From the NCBI RefSeq assembly GCF_900166585.1, contig NZ_FVZC01000009.1, positions 434,001 to 498,000 on the forward strand: a DNA stretch of 64,000 bases, read 5' to 3'. The stretch is from Mesobacillus jeotgali. GTDB taxonomy: Bacteria > Bacillota > Bacilli > Bacillales > Cytobacillaceae. Within the stretch, counting starts at the first letter, position 1. Every line of letters starts with the position of its first letter. Of the stretch, positions 1 through 8,890 are shown in pieces. The position numbers and the translations under genes were made by a program. Below the pieces are notes generated by a model. The model did not search any database, was not told where the DNA came from, and worked only from the letters and a program-made list of their open reading frames with translations.

Positions 1-723
1 GGAGAAGTGCTGCCTGTCATCAATGTTGCCGCAGCACTAGGACTCCAGGAATCGGAAAATCATCAGCTGGATAAGTTCATCGTTGCGGAATTCAATCAGC
101 TTAAGACAGTATTCCATGTCCATACGGTTTCACAAATCCACCGGATTTCCTGGGCGCAAATCGAAAAGCCGTCAGGCATGTATCAGGGGCAGGAGAGCCA
201 AATTATCGGAGTTATCAAGCTGGGAGGAGAAATGGTTCTTTTCCTGGACTTTGAAAAAATCCTTCTTGAAATTAATCCTGAGTCTGGAATCAAGGTTAGC
301 GACGTCAAGAAACTTGGTCCCAGAGAACGCTCTTTGAAAAGGATTGTAATCGCTGAGGACTCTGCGATGCTCCGAAAAATGCTATATGAGACTTTAAGTG
401 AAGCTGGATTCCAAAATCTTGAGTTCTTTGAGAATGGACAGGATGCGATCTCTTATCTTGAACATCTGGCAGGGGACCAGGAAGAGCTCATTGGGACAGT
501 ACATCTTGTGATCACAGATATAGAAATGCCCCAGATGGATGGTCATCATCTGACAAAAAGGATTAAGGAGAATCCGGCTCTGTCAAAACTTCCAGTTATC
601 ATTTTCTCTTCATTGATCACAAATGAGCTCCGCCATAAGGGGAGTGGGGTTGGTGCGGATGCACAGATCAGTAAGCCGGAAATCAGCGAACTGGTTTTAA
701 AAATTGATGAATTGATTTTATAA
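1..723 (+). CDS. cheV: Chemotaxis coupling protein CheV (5' end outside window)
   Basis: CheV links chemoreceptors to the CheA kinase and is itself phosphorylated on its receiver domain to aid adaptation. The reading frame is open from base 1 (Gly-Glu before a GTG at 7), and family length is about 300 residues, so roughly 60 N-terminal residues lie upstream of the window; the GTG at 7 is internal. The first third is the end of a CheW-like domain (TEFN-like VAEFNQLKTVFHV, IIGVIKLGGEMVLFLDFEKIL). The rest is a receiver domain with RIVIAEDSAMLR (acidic pocket), VITDIEMPQMDG (phosphorylated Asp) and IIFSSL with a following SKPE (conserved Lys). A shared terminator separates it from convergent ykyB, the same neighbour as in B. 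subtilis. Confidence 0.93.
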   Translation, partial: GEVLPVINVAAALGLQESENHQLDKFIVAEFNQLKTVFHVHTVSQIHRISWAQIEKPSGMYQGQESQIIGVIKLGGEMVLFLDFEKILLEINPESGIKVSDVKKLGPRERSLKRIVIAEDSAMLRKMLYETLSEAGFQNLEFFENGQDAISYLEHLAGDQEELIGTVHLVITDIEMPQMDGHHLTKRIKENPALSKLPVIIFSSLITNELRHKGSGVGADAQISKPEISELVLKIDELIL

Positions 724-740
724 AGACAGATTAGATCTAA

Positions 741-771
741 AAAAAGAAAGCTGGGCTCCAGCTTTCTTTTA
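741..771. terminator. Bidirectional terminator between cheV and ykyB
   Basis: A 12-bp perfect stem (743-754 with 758-769) and 3-base loop, with A-rich and T-rich flanks, so it can terminate transcription from both sides. The ykyB stop codon lies in its right flank. Confidence 0.85.
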
Positions 772-1239
772 CGGATATCTTTCACCCAGTTTTTTAAATA
801 CCGGCTTTGCATATTTTCTGGTCCTTGCTGTGTCTGCGGTTTCCTGTAATTCCCTTAATCCAGTGTATGTTGACAATAATTTTTTTGCGGTGGTCAAAGA
901 TATCGAGGATCTTGGATTTCTGACAGACTGATCAAGCTTCCCCAGGTGGGGCAGCTGCTCAAAATCCTGTTTAGTTGGCGGGATATGAAACGTATACTCA
1001 CCACAAGCTACCAGAACGTCGGACTGCTGTTGGCTGTTCCGTGGATTATTGGAAAAATGAAGGCCAGTTTTTTTTGCTTTTCCTTCTTTAAGCATTTTTT
1101 TTATCGCATCATGTTTTAACTGATAGAGAAATTTCGGATTGGGAGCAGTCTTGGCATGACGGTTCACAGTGAAGATTGCTTGTGAGAGGTTCTCAATCGT
1201 TGGACGGAGTTGAGGAATATAGTTCCTTTCATTATTCAA
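769..1239 (-). CDS. ykyB: YkyB-family protein
   Basis: A conserved Bacillus protein of unknown biochemical role, 156 residues here against about 154 in B. subtilis. Recognisable blocks are PTIENLSQAIFTVNRHAKTA, GLHFSNNPRNSQQQSDVLVA and HIPPTKQDFEQLPHLG, ending in KPVFKKLGERY. I chose the TTG at 1239 because AAAGGAG lies 9 bases upstream and the protein then begins like its B. subtilis counterpart; an ATG at 1275 has no good ribosome site. A TATAAT-like element lies just upstream on the minus strand near 1300. Its place between cheV and ykuD is conserved. Function is not known to me. Confidence 0.88.
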   Translation of the reverse strand: MNNERNYIPQLRPTIENLSQAIFTVNRHAKTAPNPKFLYQLKHDAIKKMLKEGKAKKTGLHFSNNPRNSQQQSDVLVACGEYTFHIPPTKQDFEQLPHLGKLDQSVRNPRSSISLTTAKKLLSTYTGLRELQETADTARTRKYAKPVFKKLGERYP

Positions 1240-1344
1240 TGGAATAGGCTCCTTTCTTGAATAGGGCTTATGCAAGTCCTTTTAACCATATTTCTATTAT
1301 ACCCTTAATATGGCTATTTGAAAAATAGGAGCATTTAAGTGATA

Positions 1345-1842
1345 CTATCGACTTATTTTTACTCTTGTTCCATTCGATACCTGTCGTGCTAATTCGAGAA
1401 CATCTTTGTTATACATGCGTATACAGCCTTTTGAAACCTCCTTACCAATGGATGCAGGGTTATTTGTTCCATGAATGCCATAACCGAGTTTTGACAGGGA
1501 TAGCCACATTACCCCATAAGGGCCGCCGGGATTAGGCTCCCTGTTTACAATCACATATTCTCCGACAGGGGTTTGGGTCAGCATTTTCCCTATGCCCACT
1601 GGGTAGGTTTTTACCAGCCTGCCGTTTCGGAATAAACTTAGCCTCTTACCGCTTAAAGATACCGATATCGAGTAAGGGATGGCAGAAGGATCCGGGAGTC
1701 CGGGAATCAAAATACGCTGGCCGGGATATATTAGCACCGGATTAATGATACCGGGATTTACTGAAAGGATTTGCCGAAGCGTGCGGCGGTAATTTGAGGC
1801 AATCACGGCAAGGGACTCTCCTGGTTTCACAATATGATACAT
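1345..1842 (-). CDS. ykuD: LysM L,D-transpeptidase YkuD
   Basis: An L,D-transpeptidase that forms alternative peptidoglycan cross-links; the B. subtilis YkuD structure defined the family. Residues 1-50 are a LysM peptidoglycan-binding domain ([10 protein letters not shown] to IPG). Residues 57-165 are the YkuD catalytic domain, with the signature His124 (GIHGTNN) and nucleophile Cys140 (SKGCIRM). Length 165 is close to the family's 164. The ATG at 1842 has a strong GAGGAGG site. There is no signal peptide, as in B. subtilis YkuD, where the protein has been linked to the spore. It is transcribed separately from ykyB and diverges from the GGDEF-EAL gene. Confidence 0.95.
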   Translation of the reverse strand: MYHIVKPGESLAVIASNYRRTLRQILSVNPGIINPVLIYPGQRILIPGLPDPSAIPYSISVSLSGKRLSLFRNGRLVKTYPVGIGKMLTQTPVGEYVIVNREPNPGGPYGVMWLSLSKLGYGIHGTNNPASIGKEVSKGCIRMYNKDVLELARQVSNGTRVKISR

Positions 1843-2044
1843 TAAGATCTCCTCCTCTGCATCAGTTTATGCTGGAAGGATGGGAAGGGCACCTGACGAG
1901 TCTTGGTGTCGATTTTTAGCGAAAAAATGTAAAAATTTAAAAAATAGTATCGTTTTTCCTTTTTTAAAAAGGTAAAATGGGAATATAAAACTATTTCGGA
2001 TCATGGACCAGGTACTATTGTACTTCTGGAATGAGGATGGTTAG

Positions 2045-4162
2045 ATGGATCAGACGAAGCAATCACGAATGACAAAGAGGAGGAGCATGCCGGCTCCCAA
2101 TAAAATAGAGCAGATGATTTCAGACATTATCTTTAAACATGTGAAGGATCTTGTTTTTATCATGAAGGTAGAGCCCGGATATCAATTCCGCTACTTATTT
2201 GCAAATGAAATCGGACTGCTCCATGCGGGAATGGCTCCCGGTGATATCGGAAAGACGCTGCAGGAAGTATTGCCGCTCGACCGGTTCACCCGTTTGCAAA
2301 AGCAATACTCTAAAGCGGCAAAAGCCGGAGAAGAAGTTGTATTCCAGGAGAAGGTCGATCTGGAGCATGATAAGCAGGTGTTTGGTGAGACGCTGTTGAC
2401 ACCCGTCAGGAATGTAACCGGTGAGGTTCAATATGTTGTTGCAGTCACTCGGGACATTACTGAAACTCTTAAGGAAAAAAACAGATTGATAGACAGTGAG
2501 CAAAGATATCGTTCCCTTATTGACCATAACCTGGATGCTGTGTTTTCAATTGATTTAAAAGGAAAGATCCTTGATGTAAATCCGGCTGCACAATTATTGA
2601 CTGGATATACAGTAAAGCAGCTGAAATCCAGGAAAATCACCAGCTTGATTTGCGAGAGTGACCTGCCCCCTTTTCATGAGCTGCTGACGGATACGAAATT
2701 GGGGAATGCAAAGGAATCTCTTGATTGCCGTTTCATGCACCGAAAGGGCAAATTCCTCACGGTTCATCTTAAAACCATTCCAATCGTGATTGATTCTGAA
2801 ATAAGAGGCATGTATATTATTATTCGGGATTTATCCGAACAGGCTAAGAGCACCGAGCTGATAAGGTACATGGCATTCCATGATCAGCTGACAGGCTTGC
2901 GCAACAGGCGCGCGCTTCTCGATCATTTGGATAGTCTGGTAAAGAACAGAAAGAAGAAGAAGATTCCATTTGCCCTTCTCTTTCTCGATATCGATCGTTT
3001 TAAGTACCTTAATGACACACTGGGGCATCTTGTAGGGGATCAGATTTTAAAACAGGTAGCCGATCGATTAGTGGACATCCAAAAAGAAAACTGTACCGTT
3101 TACAGACAGGGCGGGGATGAGTTCATCATTGTCCTTGAAGAGACAGGAAGGCTTGCCGCGGGTGAATTTGCTCAAAAAATATTATCCAGATTCAATGAAT
3201 CTTTTTATTTTAATTCCCAGGAGTATTATATAACTCCGAGCATCGGAATCAGTCTTTATCCTAATGACGGCAGGGATGCGGAATCACTGATTAAATTTGC
3301 TGATGAGGCTTTGTATAGCGTAAAAGAGAAGGGGAAAGCCCATTATCAATTTTACCGCTCTGACATGCAATCAACAGGCATTAATGTCATTGCGCTTGAG
3401 GCCCATTTAAGAAAAGCAATCGAGCGTGAAGAATTGGAGCTCTATTTCCAACCGCAGGTTGACCTAATTACAAATGAAATATCCAGCTTTGAAGCGTTGC
3501 TGCGATGGAACAGCAGCGATCTTGGGTTTATTTCGCCTGCAGATTTCATCCCGCTTGCAGAAGATACTGGTTTGATCATCCCGATTGGAAACTGGGTAAT
3601 TGACAGGGCATGCCGCCAGATTAAAGAATGGTCAGGCAAGGCCGGCAGACCAATCAGAATCGCGATTAATATTTCTCCGAAGCAATTTCTTCAGCTTGAT
3701 TTAGTCAGGGTTATCAAGAGTGCGATTGAGGAGTACAATATTGATCCATCTCTTTTGGAAATCGAAATAACAGAAGGGGCTATGCAGGATACGAATGAAA
3801 CCATTCCCATCCTTAAACGGTTGAAGAATCTGGGAATAAAGATATCGGTGGATGATTTTGGCACAGGCTATTCATCACTCAGTTATTTAAAGCAGTTCCC
3901 AATCGATGTACTGAAAATTGACCAGAGTTTTATAGGCGATATAAAAAACAATGGCAAGGATGCAGCCATCATTACAACCATTATCCACCTTGGGAAAAGC
4001 CTTGGCATGGAAGTGATTGCAGAAGGTGTTGAAGAGCAGACTCAGGTAGAATTCCTGACAAATGCTGATTGTGAAAAAGCCCAGGGATTCTTTTTTGCCA
4101 GACCGTTGAAAGCAAATGAAGCAGAGGAAAGATTTATAATAAAAACGGAAACAAGCAGCTGA
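2045..4162 (+). CDS. PAS-PAS-GGDEF-EAL cyclic-di-GMP synthase/phosphodiesterase
   Basis: A 705-residue cytosolic cyclic-di-GMP enzyme with two PAS sensor domains (about 22-140 and 150-265), a GGDEF diguanylate cyclase (about 275-437) and an EAL phosphodiesterase (about 447-700). The cyclase motif GGDEF is intact at 356-360, but the RxxD inhibitory site that would lie just upstream is missing. The EAL half keeps the catalytic set: EAL at 483-485, INISPKQF, EIEITE, DDFGTG at 603-608, LKID and AEGVEE, so phosphodiesterase activity is likely. No transmembrane segment is visible, so input must be through the PAS domains. The start has GAGGATGG 4 bases upstream. B. subtilis has ykuC near this place, so this gene is a replacement. 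Which activity dominates cannot be read from sequence. Confidence 0.92.
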   Translation: MDQTKQSRMTKRRSMPAPNKIEQMISDIIFKHVKDLVFIMKVEPGYQFRYLFANEIGLLHAGMAPGDIGKTLQEVLPLDRFTRLQKQYSKAAKAGEEVVFQEKVDLEHDKQVFGETLLTPVRNVTGEVQYVVAVTRDITETLKEKNRLIDSEQRYRSLIDHNLDAVFSIDLKGKILDVNPAAQLLTGYTVKQLKSRKITSLICESDLPPFHELLTDTKLGNAKESLDCRFMHRKGKFLTVHLKTIPIVIDSEIRGMYIIIRDLSEQAKSTELIRYMAFHDQLTGLRNRRALLDHLDSLVKNRKKKKIPFALLFLDIDRFKYLNDTLGHLVGDQILKQVADRLVDIQKENCTVYRQGGDEFIIVLEETGRLAAGEFAQKILSRFNESFYFNSQEYYITPSIGISLYPNDGRDAESLIKFADEALYSVKEKGKAHYQFYRSDMQSTGINVIALEAHLRKAIEREELELYFQPQVDLITNEISSFEALLRWNSSDLGFISPADFIPLAEDTGLIIPIGNWVIDRACRQIKEWSGKAGRPIRIAINISPKQFLQLDLVRVIKSAIEEYNIDPSLLEIEITEGAMQDTNETIPILKRLKNLGIKISVDDFGTGYSSLSYLKQFPIDVLKIDQSFIGDIKNNGKDAAIITTIIHLGKSLGMEVIAEGVEEQTQVEFLTNADCEKAQGFFFARPLKANEAEERFIIKTETSS

Positions 4163-4180
4163 TCAGCTGCTTGTTTTTTC
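4150..4180. terminator. Palindromic bidirectional terminator holding both stop codons
   Basis: A 26-bp perfect palindrome (4150-4175) is followed by a T tract at 4174-4179. Its centre TGATCA contains the TGA stop of the GGDEF-EAL gene (4160-4162) and, on the other strand, the TGA stop of ykuE (4163-4165). Confidence 0.88.
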
Positions 4181-5056
4181 GTTGCTTAGTGTAAACACGG
4201 CAAGTTCCGGCTGTGATAAAAACCTGAATGGAAGCCTGGTAGTGCCAAGCCCACGATTTACATATAGCTTAAAATCACTGCTGGTTCCTGAGCCATAGAA
4301 GCCCTCCACGTATTTTTCGGCAAATGGAGGGGTGACAAGCGGACCAAAAAAGGGAATTTGAATCTGTCCGCCGTGGCTGTGTCCGCTAAGCTGTAATTGA
4401 ATAGGATAGTTAGCAGCTTCATCTGCTTTGTCAGGTGCGTGTGACAATAGGATAGTAAAACAGTTATTCGGTATTTTTGACATAGCCGCTCCTAAATCAG
4501 GCCTGCCAAGCATGGCATCGTCAATACCAGATATCCAGATTGAACTACCATCGAGGAGTTTAAGTTCAGAAGCGTTGTTCAGTAACAAAGTGAATCCCGC
4601 TTGATCCATAATTTGATTATAGAGATCGGAACCATATCCGCCGTGATCATGGTTTCCGTATACAGCAAATTTTCCTAACGGAGCTTCGAGCTGGCTTAAC
4701 AGCGAAATAATCTTGTCTTTTCCGGTAAAGTGTCTGGGGTCATCGAGCAAATCACCTGTAAAAACAATTAAATCCGGATTCTGCGTATTAATCAGGTCAA
4801 TAAGTTTTTTTAATTGACCAACCGTATATTGAAAGCCTATATGAGTGTCGCTGAATTGAATGATTTTTAGTCCATCGAAACCAGCAGGCAGCATAGCGCT
4901 TGCAACAGTATGCCGGGTGACATCAAGCATTCGTGGTTCAACTTCACGGGCATAAAAATAGCCGCCAGTAGTGAGTCCTCCCATAGCCAATATGGTGCCA
5001 GCTGCCCTTTTAATAAACTGTCTCCGGGTGATTTGTTCAGACATCAAAAATACCAA
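4163..5056 (-). CDS. ykuE: Tat-exported metallophosphoesterase YkuE
   Basis: A calcineurin-like phosphoesterase, 297 residues. The N terminus has a twin-arginine export signal (TRRQFIKRAAG, then a hydrophobic stretch), matching B. subtilis YkuE, a known Tat substrate placed at the cell wall. Metal-site motifs are present in order: FSDTHIG, FTGDLLDD, YGNHDHGG, LLSHAPD and LSGHSHGGQ. The TTG at 5056 has GGAG at a suitable distance; the ATG at 5044 is an alternative four codons in. It converges with the GGDEF-EAL gene, the two open reading frames abutting with no spacer. Confidence 0.93.
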   Translation of the reverse strand: MVFLMSEQITRRQFIKRAAGTILAMGGLTTGGYFYAREVEPRMLDVTRHTVASAMLPAGFDGLKIIQFSDTHIGFQYTVGQLKKLIDLINTQNPDLIVFTGDLLDDPRHFTGKDKIISLLSQLEAPLGKFAVYGNHDHGGYGSDLYNQIMDQAGFTLLLNNASELKLLDGSSIWISGIDDAMLGRPDLGAAMSKIPNNCFTILLSHAPDKADEAANYPIQLQLSGHSHGGQIQIPFFGPLVTPPFAEKYVEGFYGSGTSSDFKLYVNRGLGTTRLPFRFLSQPELAVFTLSNEKTSS

Positions 5057-5210
5057 CCTATCTCCAAATTTTCTCTACTATACTAGCAAACATACATGGA
5101 AAAAAGAAGTGCCTTTTTTAGGGAAGCCAGGCTTTTTGTGTTTCTCAGCCACTTCTGCAGGGAAGATAAAGGAAAAACTGACTTGTCCTTCAGCAAATGA
5201 GGTGTTGTTG

Positions 5211-5435
5211 ATGAAATATTATGATATGAGGATGGAAATAATGTTCATTCCTATGAAAAATGGCTATTTAAAAGTTTTCGTTTCCGGTTTTAACCATTTA
5301 GGAACCTGGGGAAACGCTATAGCTGTTTTTAATGGAGTATCGGCAACAGCTAAAGGCTTTAATAAGAAGCGAACCATTGTCCATTCTATTGCCAAACTTC
5401 ATAAATCTCTGGAGAAGAAAAAAGGAGGAAGTTAA
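5211..5435 (+). CDS. Hypothetical small protein, 74 aa
   Basis: I do not recognise this protein. The frame is open much further upstream, but GAGGTG six bases before the ATG at 5211 makes that the likely start. The product is basic (many Lys and Arg in the last 30 residues, ending KSLEKKKGGS) with a central YLKVFVSGFNHLGTWGNAIAVFNG segment, and no clear membrane span. It is a lone gene between ykuE and the C39 peptidase gene, both read from the other strand. Its reality rests on the ribosome site and uninterrupted frame only. Confidence 0.45.
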   Translation: MKYYDMRMEIMFIPMKNGYLKVFVSGFNHLGTWGNAIAVFNGVSATAKGFNKKRTIVHSIAKLHKSLEKKKGGS

Positions 5436-5477
5436 AAAGACATGGCCGGATTGGATACCAGCCAATGTCCCGACCTT

Positions 5478-6263
5478 TTAACGATAACTGACTGCCCTTG
5501 ATTGCATCGCTTTCCATGTCTCAATAAAGCGATTCTTGTTTACTTGTACTTGTTTTCGGCCTGACAAGGGATCATTCAGGTAAACCGAGGTGTCATTGAA
5601 GCCGACGAGGACGACGGCGTGTAAGTCTAGTGGCGTTTTTATGACTTCCTTGCCATGCGTCCAGGATTCCCATCGATCCGGAATTCGATAGTCCCCTGTC
5701 GTCCAGACGACCGCGGGATTGCCCTCAGCGACATGCTCCAGAACGGCTTCAAACTCTTGGCCGGTTAAATTCACAGCCCGGCCTGGCAAATATTTATTAA
5801 TCAAATCAACCATAGGCTTATCAAACACAGCATATCCTGCACGTTTTCCCGTCATATCTCCAACAAAGCCTTCAGCTGGGTTCCCCCAGCTTATGATATC
5901 CCCGTTAGCAGTCCGTTTCAGAGAGTCACTGTCTTTTTTTATCTCATTGAAAAGCCTCATTTTGTCTGTTTCAGCCCCAGCATACTTCAGTACCATAGCG
6001 AGGCTGGTTACTTCACAACCATACTTTAATTCTGGATTTTGCTCGATCATGGGTACATTCATTAGTATCTGCTTGTCACGTTTTTGCTGCAAATCTAAGT
6101 TCTGGTTTGGTTTCGGGACCGCCATTTCCTGAATCGGTTCAGGAATTTCCTGGATAACGATTGGTTCAAGTTCGGACTTTAGTGTCTTTTGATTTTCGGC
6201 GGGCGAGCCGTGGCTGCATCCAAGCAGTGGAAGAAGAATGCCAATGAAATGCCACGGTTTCAT
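5478..6263 (-). CDS. C39-like cysteine peptidase lipoprotein
   Basis: A predicted lipoprotein with a papain-like C39-type peptidase domain. The signal peptide ends in the lipobox LLGC (lipidated Cys16), followed by a flexible linker rich in Pro, Glu and Gln (about 20-62). The domain carries the nucleophile in KYGCEVTSLAMVLKYAG (Cys83) and the active-site His in LHAVVLVGF near residue 213, followed by YLNDPLSG. Stand-alone C39-like lipoproteins of this kind are common in Bacillus; their substrates are unknown, and they are distinct from bacteriocin ABC transporters that use a C39 domain. The ATG has GGAAGGATGATG upstream. Confidence 0.85.
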   Translation of the reverse strand: MKPWHFIGILLPLLGCSHGSPAENQKTLKSELEPIVIQEIPEPIQEMAVPKPNQNLDLQQKRDKQILMNVPMIEQNPELKYGCEVTSLAMVLKYAGAETDKMRLFNEIKKDSDSLKRTANGDIISWGNPAEGFVGDMTGKRAGYAVFDKPMVDLINKYLPGRAVNLTGQEFEAVLEHVAEGNPAVVWTTGDYRIPDRWESWTHGKEVIKTPLDLHAVVLVGFNDTSVYLNDPLSGRKQVQVNKNRFIETWKAMQSRAVSYR

Positions 6264-6438
6264 GTCATCATCCTTCCATAAGCTCTGATTTTAGTGTTAG
6301 TCAACTGGATGCTTTTATGACTTGTGAAAATTGGAAACAGTGTAAATGAGGGATCAATCATATTGTGGTAAAATCGTTCATATCAAAGTAATGTTAAAAG
6401 ATGTTGAAGATATTGAAGGATGGGGAGGTTTGAATTAA

Positions 6439-7647
6439 TTGGATGCTCTTGATATTTTAACCGACCTTGAGAATGTAGTTCCATTGTTTCAGCCAATTTT
6501 TAACGCTGAGGAACATAAAATCATTGGTTACGAAATTCTGGGCCGCTATGTTAGCGAAAAGGAAGAATTAAGTCTGGGCTCTTTTTTCCAAGATGAGATG
6601 ATTCCAGAAGAATACCGGATTGAAGTGGAAAATGTGGTTTTTAGCAAAGCAATGGAAGTTGCTTCCTGTTCAGGTGAGCAGGATTTGTTGTGGTTCGTCA
6701 ATAGGGAAGCAGGTCTTCTAATGATGGATGATGGTGAAGGATTTTTACAATCCATCCTGTCCTTTCAAGGAAAAGGCATTCGTCCAGAGAATATTGTCCT
6801 TGAAATATCGGATCGTCACGTGCAAAACCATATTGAGCATCTTATCAATTACTACAAATCCTACGGAATTAAAATCGCGGTGGGTAAAGTAGGCAGTGAA
6901 AGCAGTTATTTAAACCGTATAGCGGGTATTGAGCCAGATATACTAAAAATTGATATGTCCTCACTCCGTTCCAATAATTCCGGTCCTGCTTATCTTGATG
7001 TCCTCCATTCCCTTTCCATCCTTGCCCGTAAAATTGGCGCAGCGATTTTGTTTGAAAACATAGAAACACCGTATCAACTCCAATTTGCCTGGAAGAACGG
7101 GGGCAGGTTTTATCAGGGGTTTTATTTGAAGAAACCTCAAACTGATTTATTGGAAAAAGATATCCTTAAGGAAAAATTGAAGGCTGAAATCCATGGGTTT
7201 ATTTTATCTGAGAAGAAACGGCTTCAGTCATACTATGATTTGAGAGTGGAATTGAACAGCAAGTTTCAGGATTTGATTAACAGGAATAAAAAAGGACATA
7301 GCTCAAACGAGTTATTGAAGGCCCTTGGTGAAAGCATGGATGGGATTGCCTTCCGGATGTATATTTGTGATGAAGACGGATTCCAGCTCTCGCCAAATCT
7401 CTACAAAACAGACGATGAATGGATTATCCAGCCCAAATACGAAAACAAGAATTGGAGCTGGCGCCCTTACTTCCTCGAAAATATCATCCGCATGAGGAGC
7501 GGGAAGAAGGGAATTCTTTCAGATCGCTACAGTGATATCGAAACAGGGGAAGTCATAAGAACGTTTTCGCTGCCATTGAATGACAAGGAGTTTTTATTTG
7601 TTGACTTAAGCGCATCTTATTTGCATAAACGGGAAGGGTTATTTTGA
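6439..7647 (+). CDS. ykuI: YkuI-type EAL-domain protein, probably non-catalytic
   Basis: 402 residues: an EAL domain (about 10-245) followed by a linker helix and the YkuI C-terminal PAS-like domain (about 250-400), the architecture and length of B. subtilis YkuI, which binds cyclic-di-GMP. Seen here: the EAL motif reads YEIL (Glu32), Asn88 and Glu122 (VLEISD) are kept and so are Lys170 (LKID) and Glu206, but the paired aspartates of the DDFG motif are replaced by Gly149-Lys150. That should abolish metal binding, so a receptor role is more likely than hydrolysis. The TTG start has GGGGAGG ten bases upstream. It is followed closely by a small membrane protein gene. Confidence 0.9.
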   Translation: MDALDILTDLENVVPLFQPIFNAEEHKIIGYEILGRYVSEKEELSLGSFFQDEMIPEEYRIEVENVVFSKAMEVASCSGEQDLLWFVNREAGLLMMDDGEGFLQSILSFQGKGIRPENIVLEISDRHVQNHIEHLINYYKSYGIKIAVGKVGSESSYLNRIAGIEPDILKIDMSSLRSNNSGPAYLDVLHSLSILARKIGAAILFENIETPYQLQFAWKNGGRFYQGFYLKKPQTDLLEKDILKEKLKAEIHGFILSEKKRLQSYYDLRVELNSKFQDLINRNKKGHSSNELLKALGESMDGIAFRMYICDEDGFQLSPNLYKTDDEWIIQPKYENKNWSWRPYFLENIIRMRSGKKGILSDRYSDIETGEVIRTFSLPLNDKEFLFVDLSASYLHKREGLF

Positions 7648-7720
7648 CAGGCAGAATAGAGAATAGGAAAGCGAATTAAGCGCAATTTATAGATACAGCC
7701 TTCTATAAAGGGGGATTTAC

Positions 7721-7963
7721 TTGAGTATTTATACGACAATGCTTTTATTGGCAGGTGCGGGAGTACTGGTTGCTGGGCTGTTCTATACATGGGCATTTGG
7801 CAAAGGGCAGAAACGTGCTCAGGGTAATCTCGATTCCCAGGTTCCCGGTGTAGTCCAGGGACACGCTTACATCAGGAACCCAATCTTTTTAACGTATATA
7901 ATTGTCCTTTCAATTACCCTGTTGTTTATCGTTTATTTTGCTGTGACAACAGCCAGATATTAA
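7721..7963 (+). CDS. Hypothetical two-helix membrane protein, 80 aa
   Basis: I do not recognise a family name. Two hydrophobic segments (about 5-25 and 54-76) flank a polar loop containing GKGQKRAQGN and PGVVQGHAYIRNP, so both ends are probably on the same side of the membrane. The TTG start has AAAGGGGG upstream at good spacing. It lies 73 bases after ykuI on the same strand and may be cotranscribed; the terminator stem begins at its stop codon. Confidence 0.75.
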   Translation: MSIYTTMLLLAGAGVLVAGLFYTWAFGKGQKRAQGNLDSQVPGVVQGHAYIRNPIFLTYIIVLSITLLFIVYFAVTTARY

Positions 7964-7993
7964 CCTCCAGAACAATGGGGGTTATTTTTTTTG
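7961..7993 (+). terminator. Terminator of the ykuI region
   Basis: Stem 7961-7968 with 7977-7984 (one G-T pair), then eight Ts. The TAA stop of the preceding gene is the base of the stem. Confidence 0.82.
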
Positions 7994-8175
7994 TCTTGAT
8001 AAAACAACAATTTTTTCGGCATTTGCGTTAATTCGAGTTAGTTTTGGGTAATTTGAGAATAGACAGCCGCTTTTTATGTCAGATGGTGCAGTTATTTTTC
8101 GAAGGAATTTCGTAATCATATAGGGAAAATGTTGGTAAAATTGTATTTACTAGTCATCAAGAAAGAGGGGAGAAC

Positions 8176-8850
8176 ATGGACAAGCACTCTAGGCTATTAT
8201 TTGTATTATTTGGATTCTTTATATTTTTGGTGCCGGCTAATGTATATGCACAGTCAGAGTTGCATGGAAGGGAAGAAGTTTTTGAATTCCTCGGGAATGC
8301 TTTTGAGTCTCAGGTTTCACTGAGTGAGGAAGGAAGGACCCTGGAGGAGATTAACTCTATCCTGGATCCACATTTCACTGAAGACTATAAATCCAAATTC
8401 ATAAAGGAAAATGTTGTCGGGCAGGAAAATCAATACCAGACATATGGGACTGATTTTGCTCCTTATTACATTCCGTTTTATGCATTTTCCGAAAAGACAA
8501 AGGTTGTAGAAAACGAAAATGAAATTTATGTGGTTGAGTTTTTCCCGGCTGCCTCTGAAGGACCGGTAAGCTATGAAGATCACTACGAGGGTTTAAAGCT
8601 TATAAAAGAAAAGGATGGATGGAAAGTAGCGGATTATTTGTATGATCAGGTACCACAGGAAGTTATCAATCAGGCTTTTCCTGATAAAGTTAAAAATAAA
8701 AATAAACAGGCTGCCAAAAACGAAAATGGAGCTGAGCCTTTTGTCGGGGAAATAGTTTTCGGGCCAAATTTCTCCACACTGAAAACGTTTATGGAATTAG
8801 GAGTTATATTCCGGAACGAAAATAAAACGATTTTATTTGGTTTATTATAA
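8176..8850 (+). CDS. Secreted protein of unknown function, possibly DUF3993-like
   Basis: A 224-residue exported protein: a signal peptide of about 26 residues (KHSRLLFVLFGFFIFLVPANVYA, cleavage after AYA-like VYA) and then an acidic, soluble domain with no Cys. Blocks such as SILDPHFTEDYKSKFIKEN and GPVSYEDHYEGLKLIKEKDGWKVADYLYDQ look like a small alpha/beta fold resembling NTF2-like or SnoaL-like Bacillus exported proteins. The DUF3993 assignment is from memory and uncertain. The ATG is preceded by GAGGGGAG. The gene stands alone and ends in a terminator shared with the convergent redoxin operon. Confidence 0.72.
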   Translation: MDKHSRLLFVLFGFFIFLVPANVYAQSELHGREEVFEFLGNAFESQVSLSEEGRTLEEINSILDPHFTEDYKSKFIKENVVGQENQYQTYGTDFAPYYIPFYAFSEKTKVVENENEIYVVEFFPAASEGPVSYEDHYEGLKLIKEKDGWKVADYLYDQVPQEVINQAFPDKVKNKNKQAAKNENGAEPFVGEIVFGPNFSTLKTFMELGVIFRNENKTILFGLL

Positions 8851-8856
8851 AAGTCA

Positions 8857-8886
8857 AAAGAGGTGCTGCCATGGCACCTCTTTTTT
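8857..8886. terminator. Bidirectional terminator
   Basis: GAGGTGC (8860-8866) pairs with GCACCTC (8874-8880), extended by A/T pairs on both sides, between two convergent genes. Confidence 0.85.
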
Positions 8887-8890
8887 TGAC

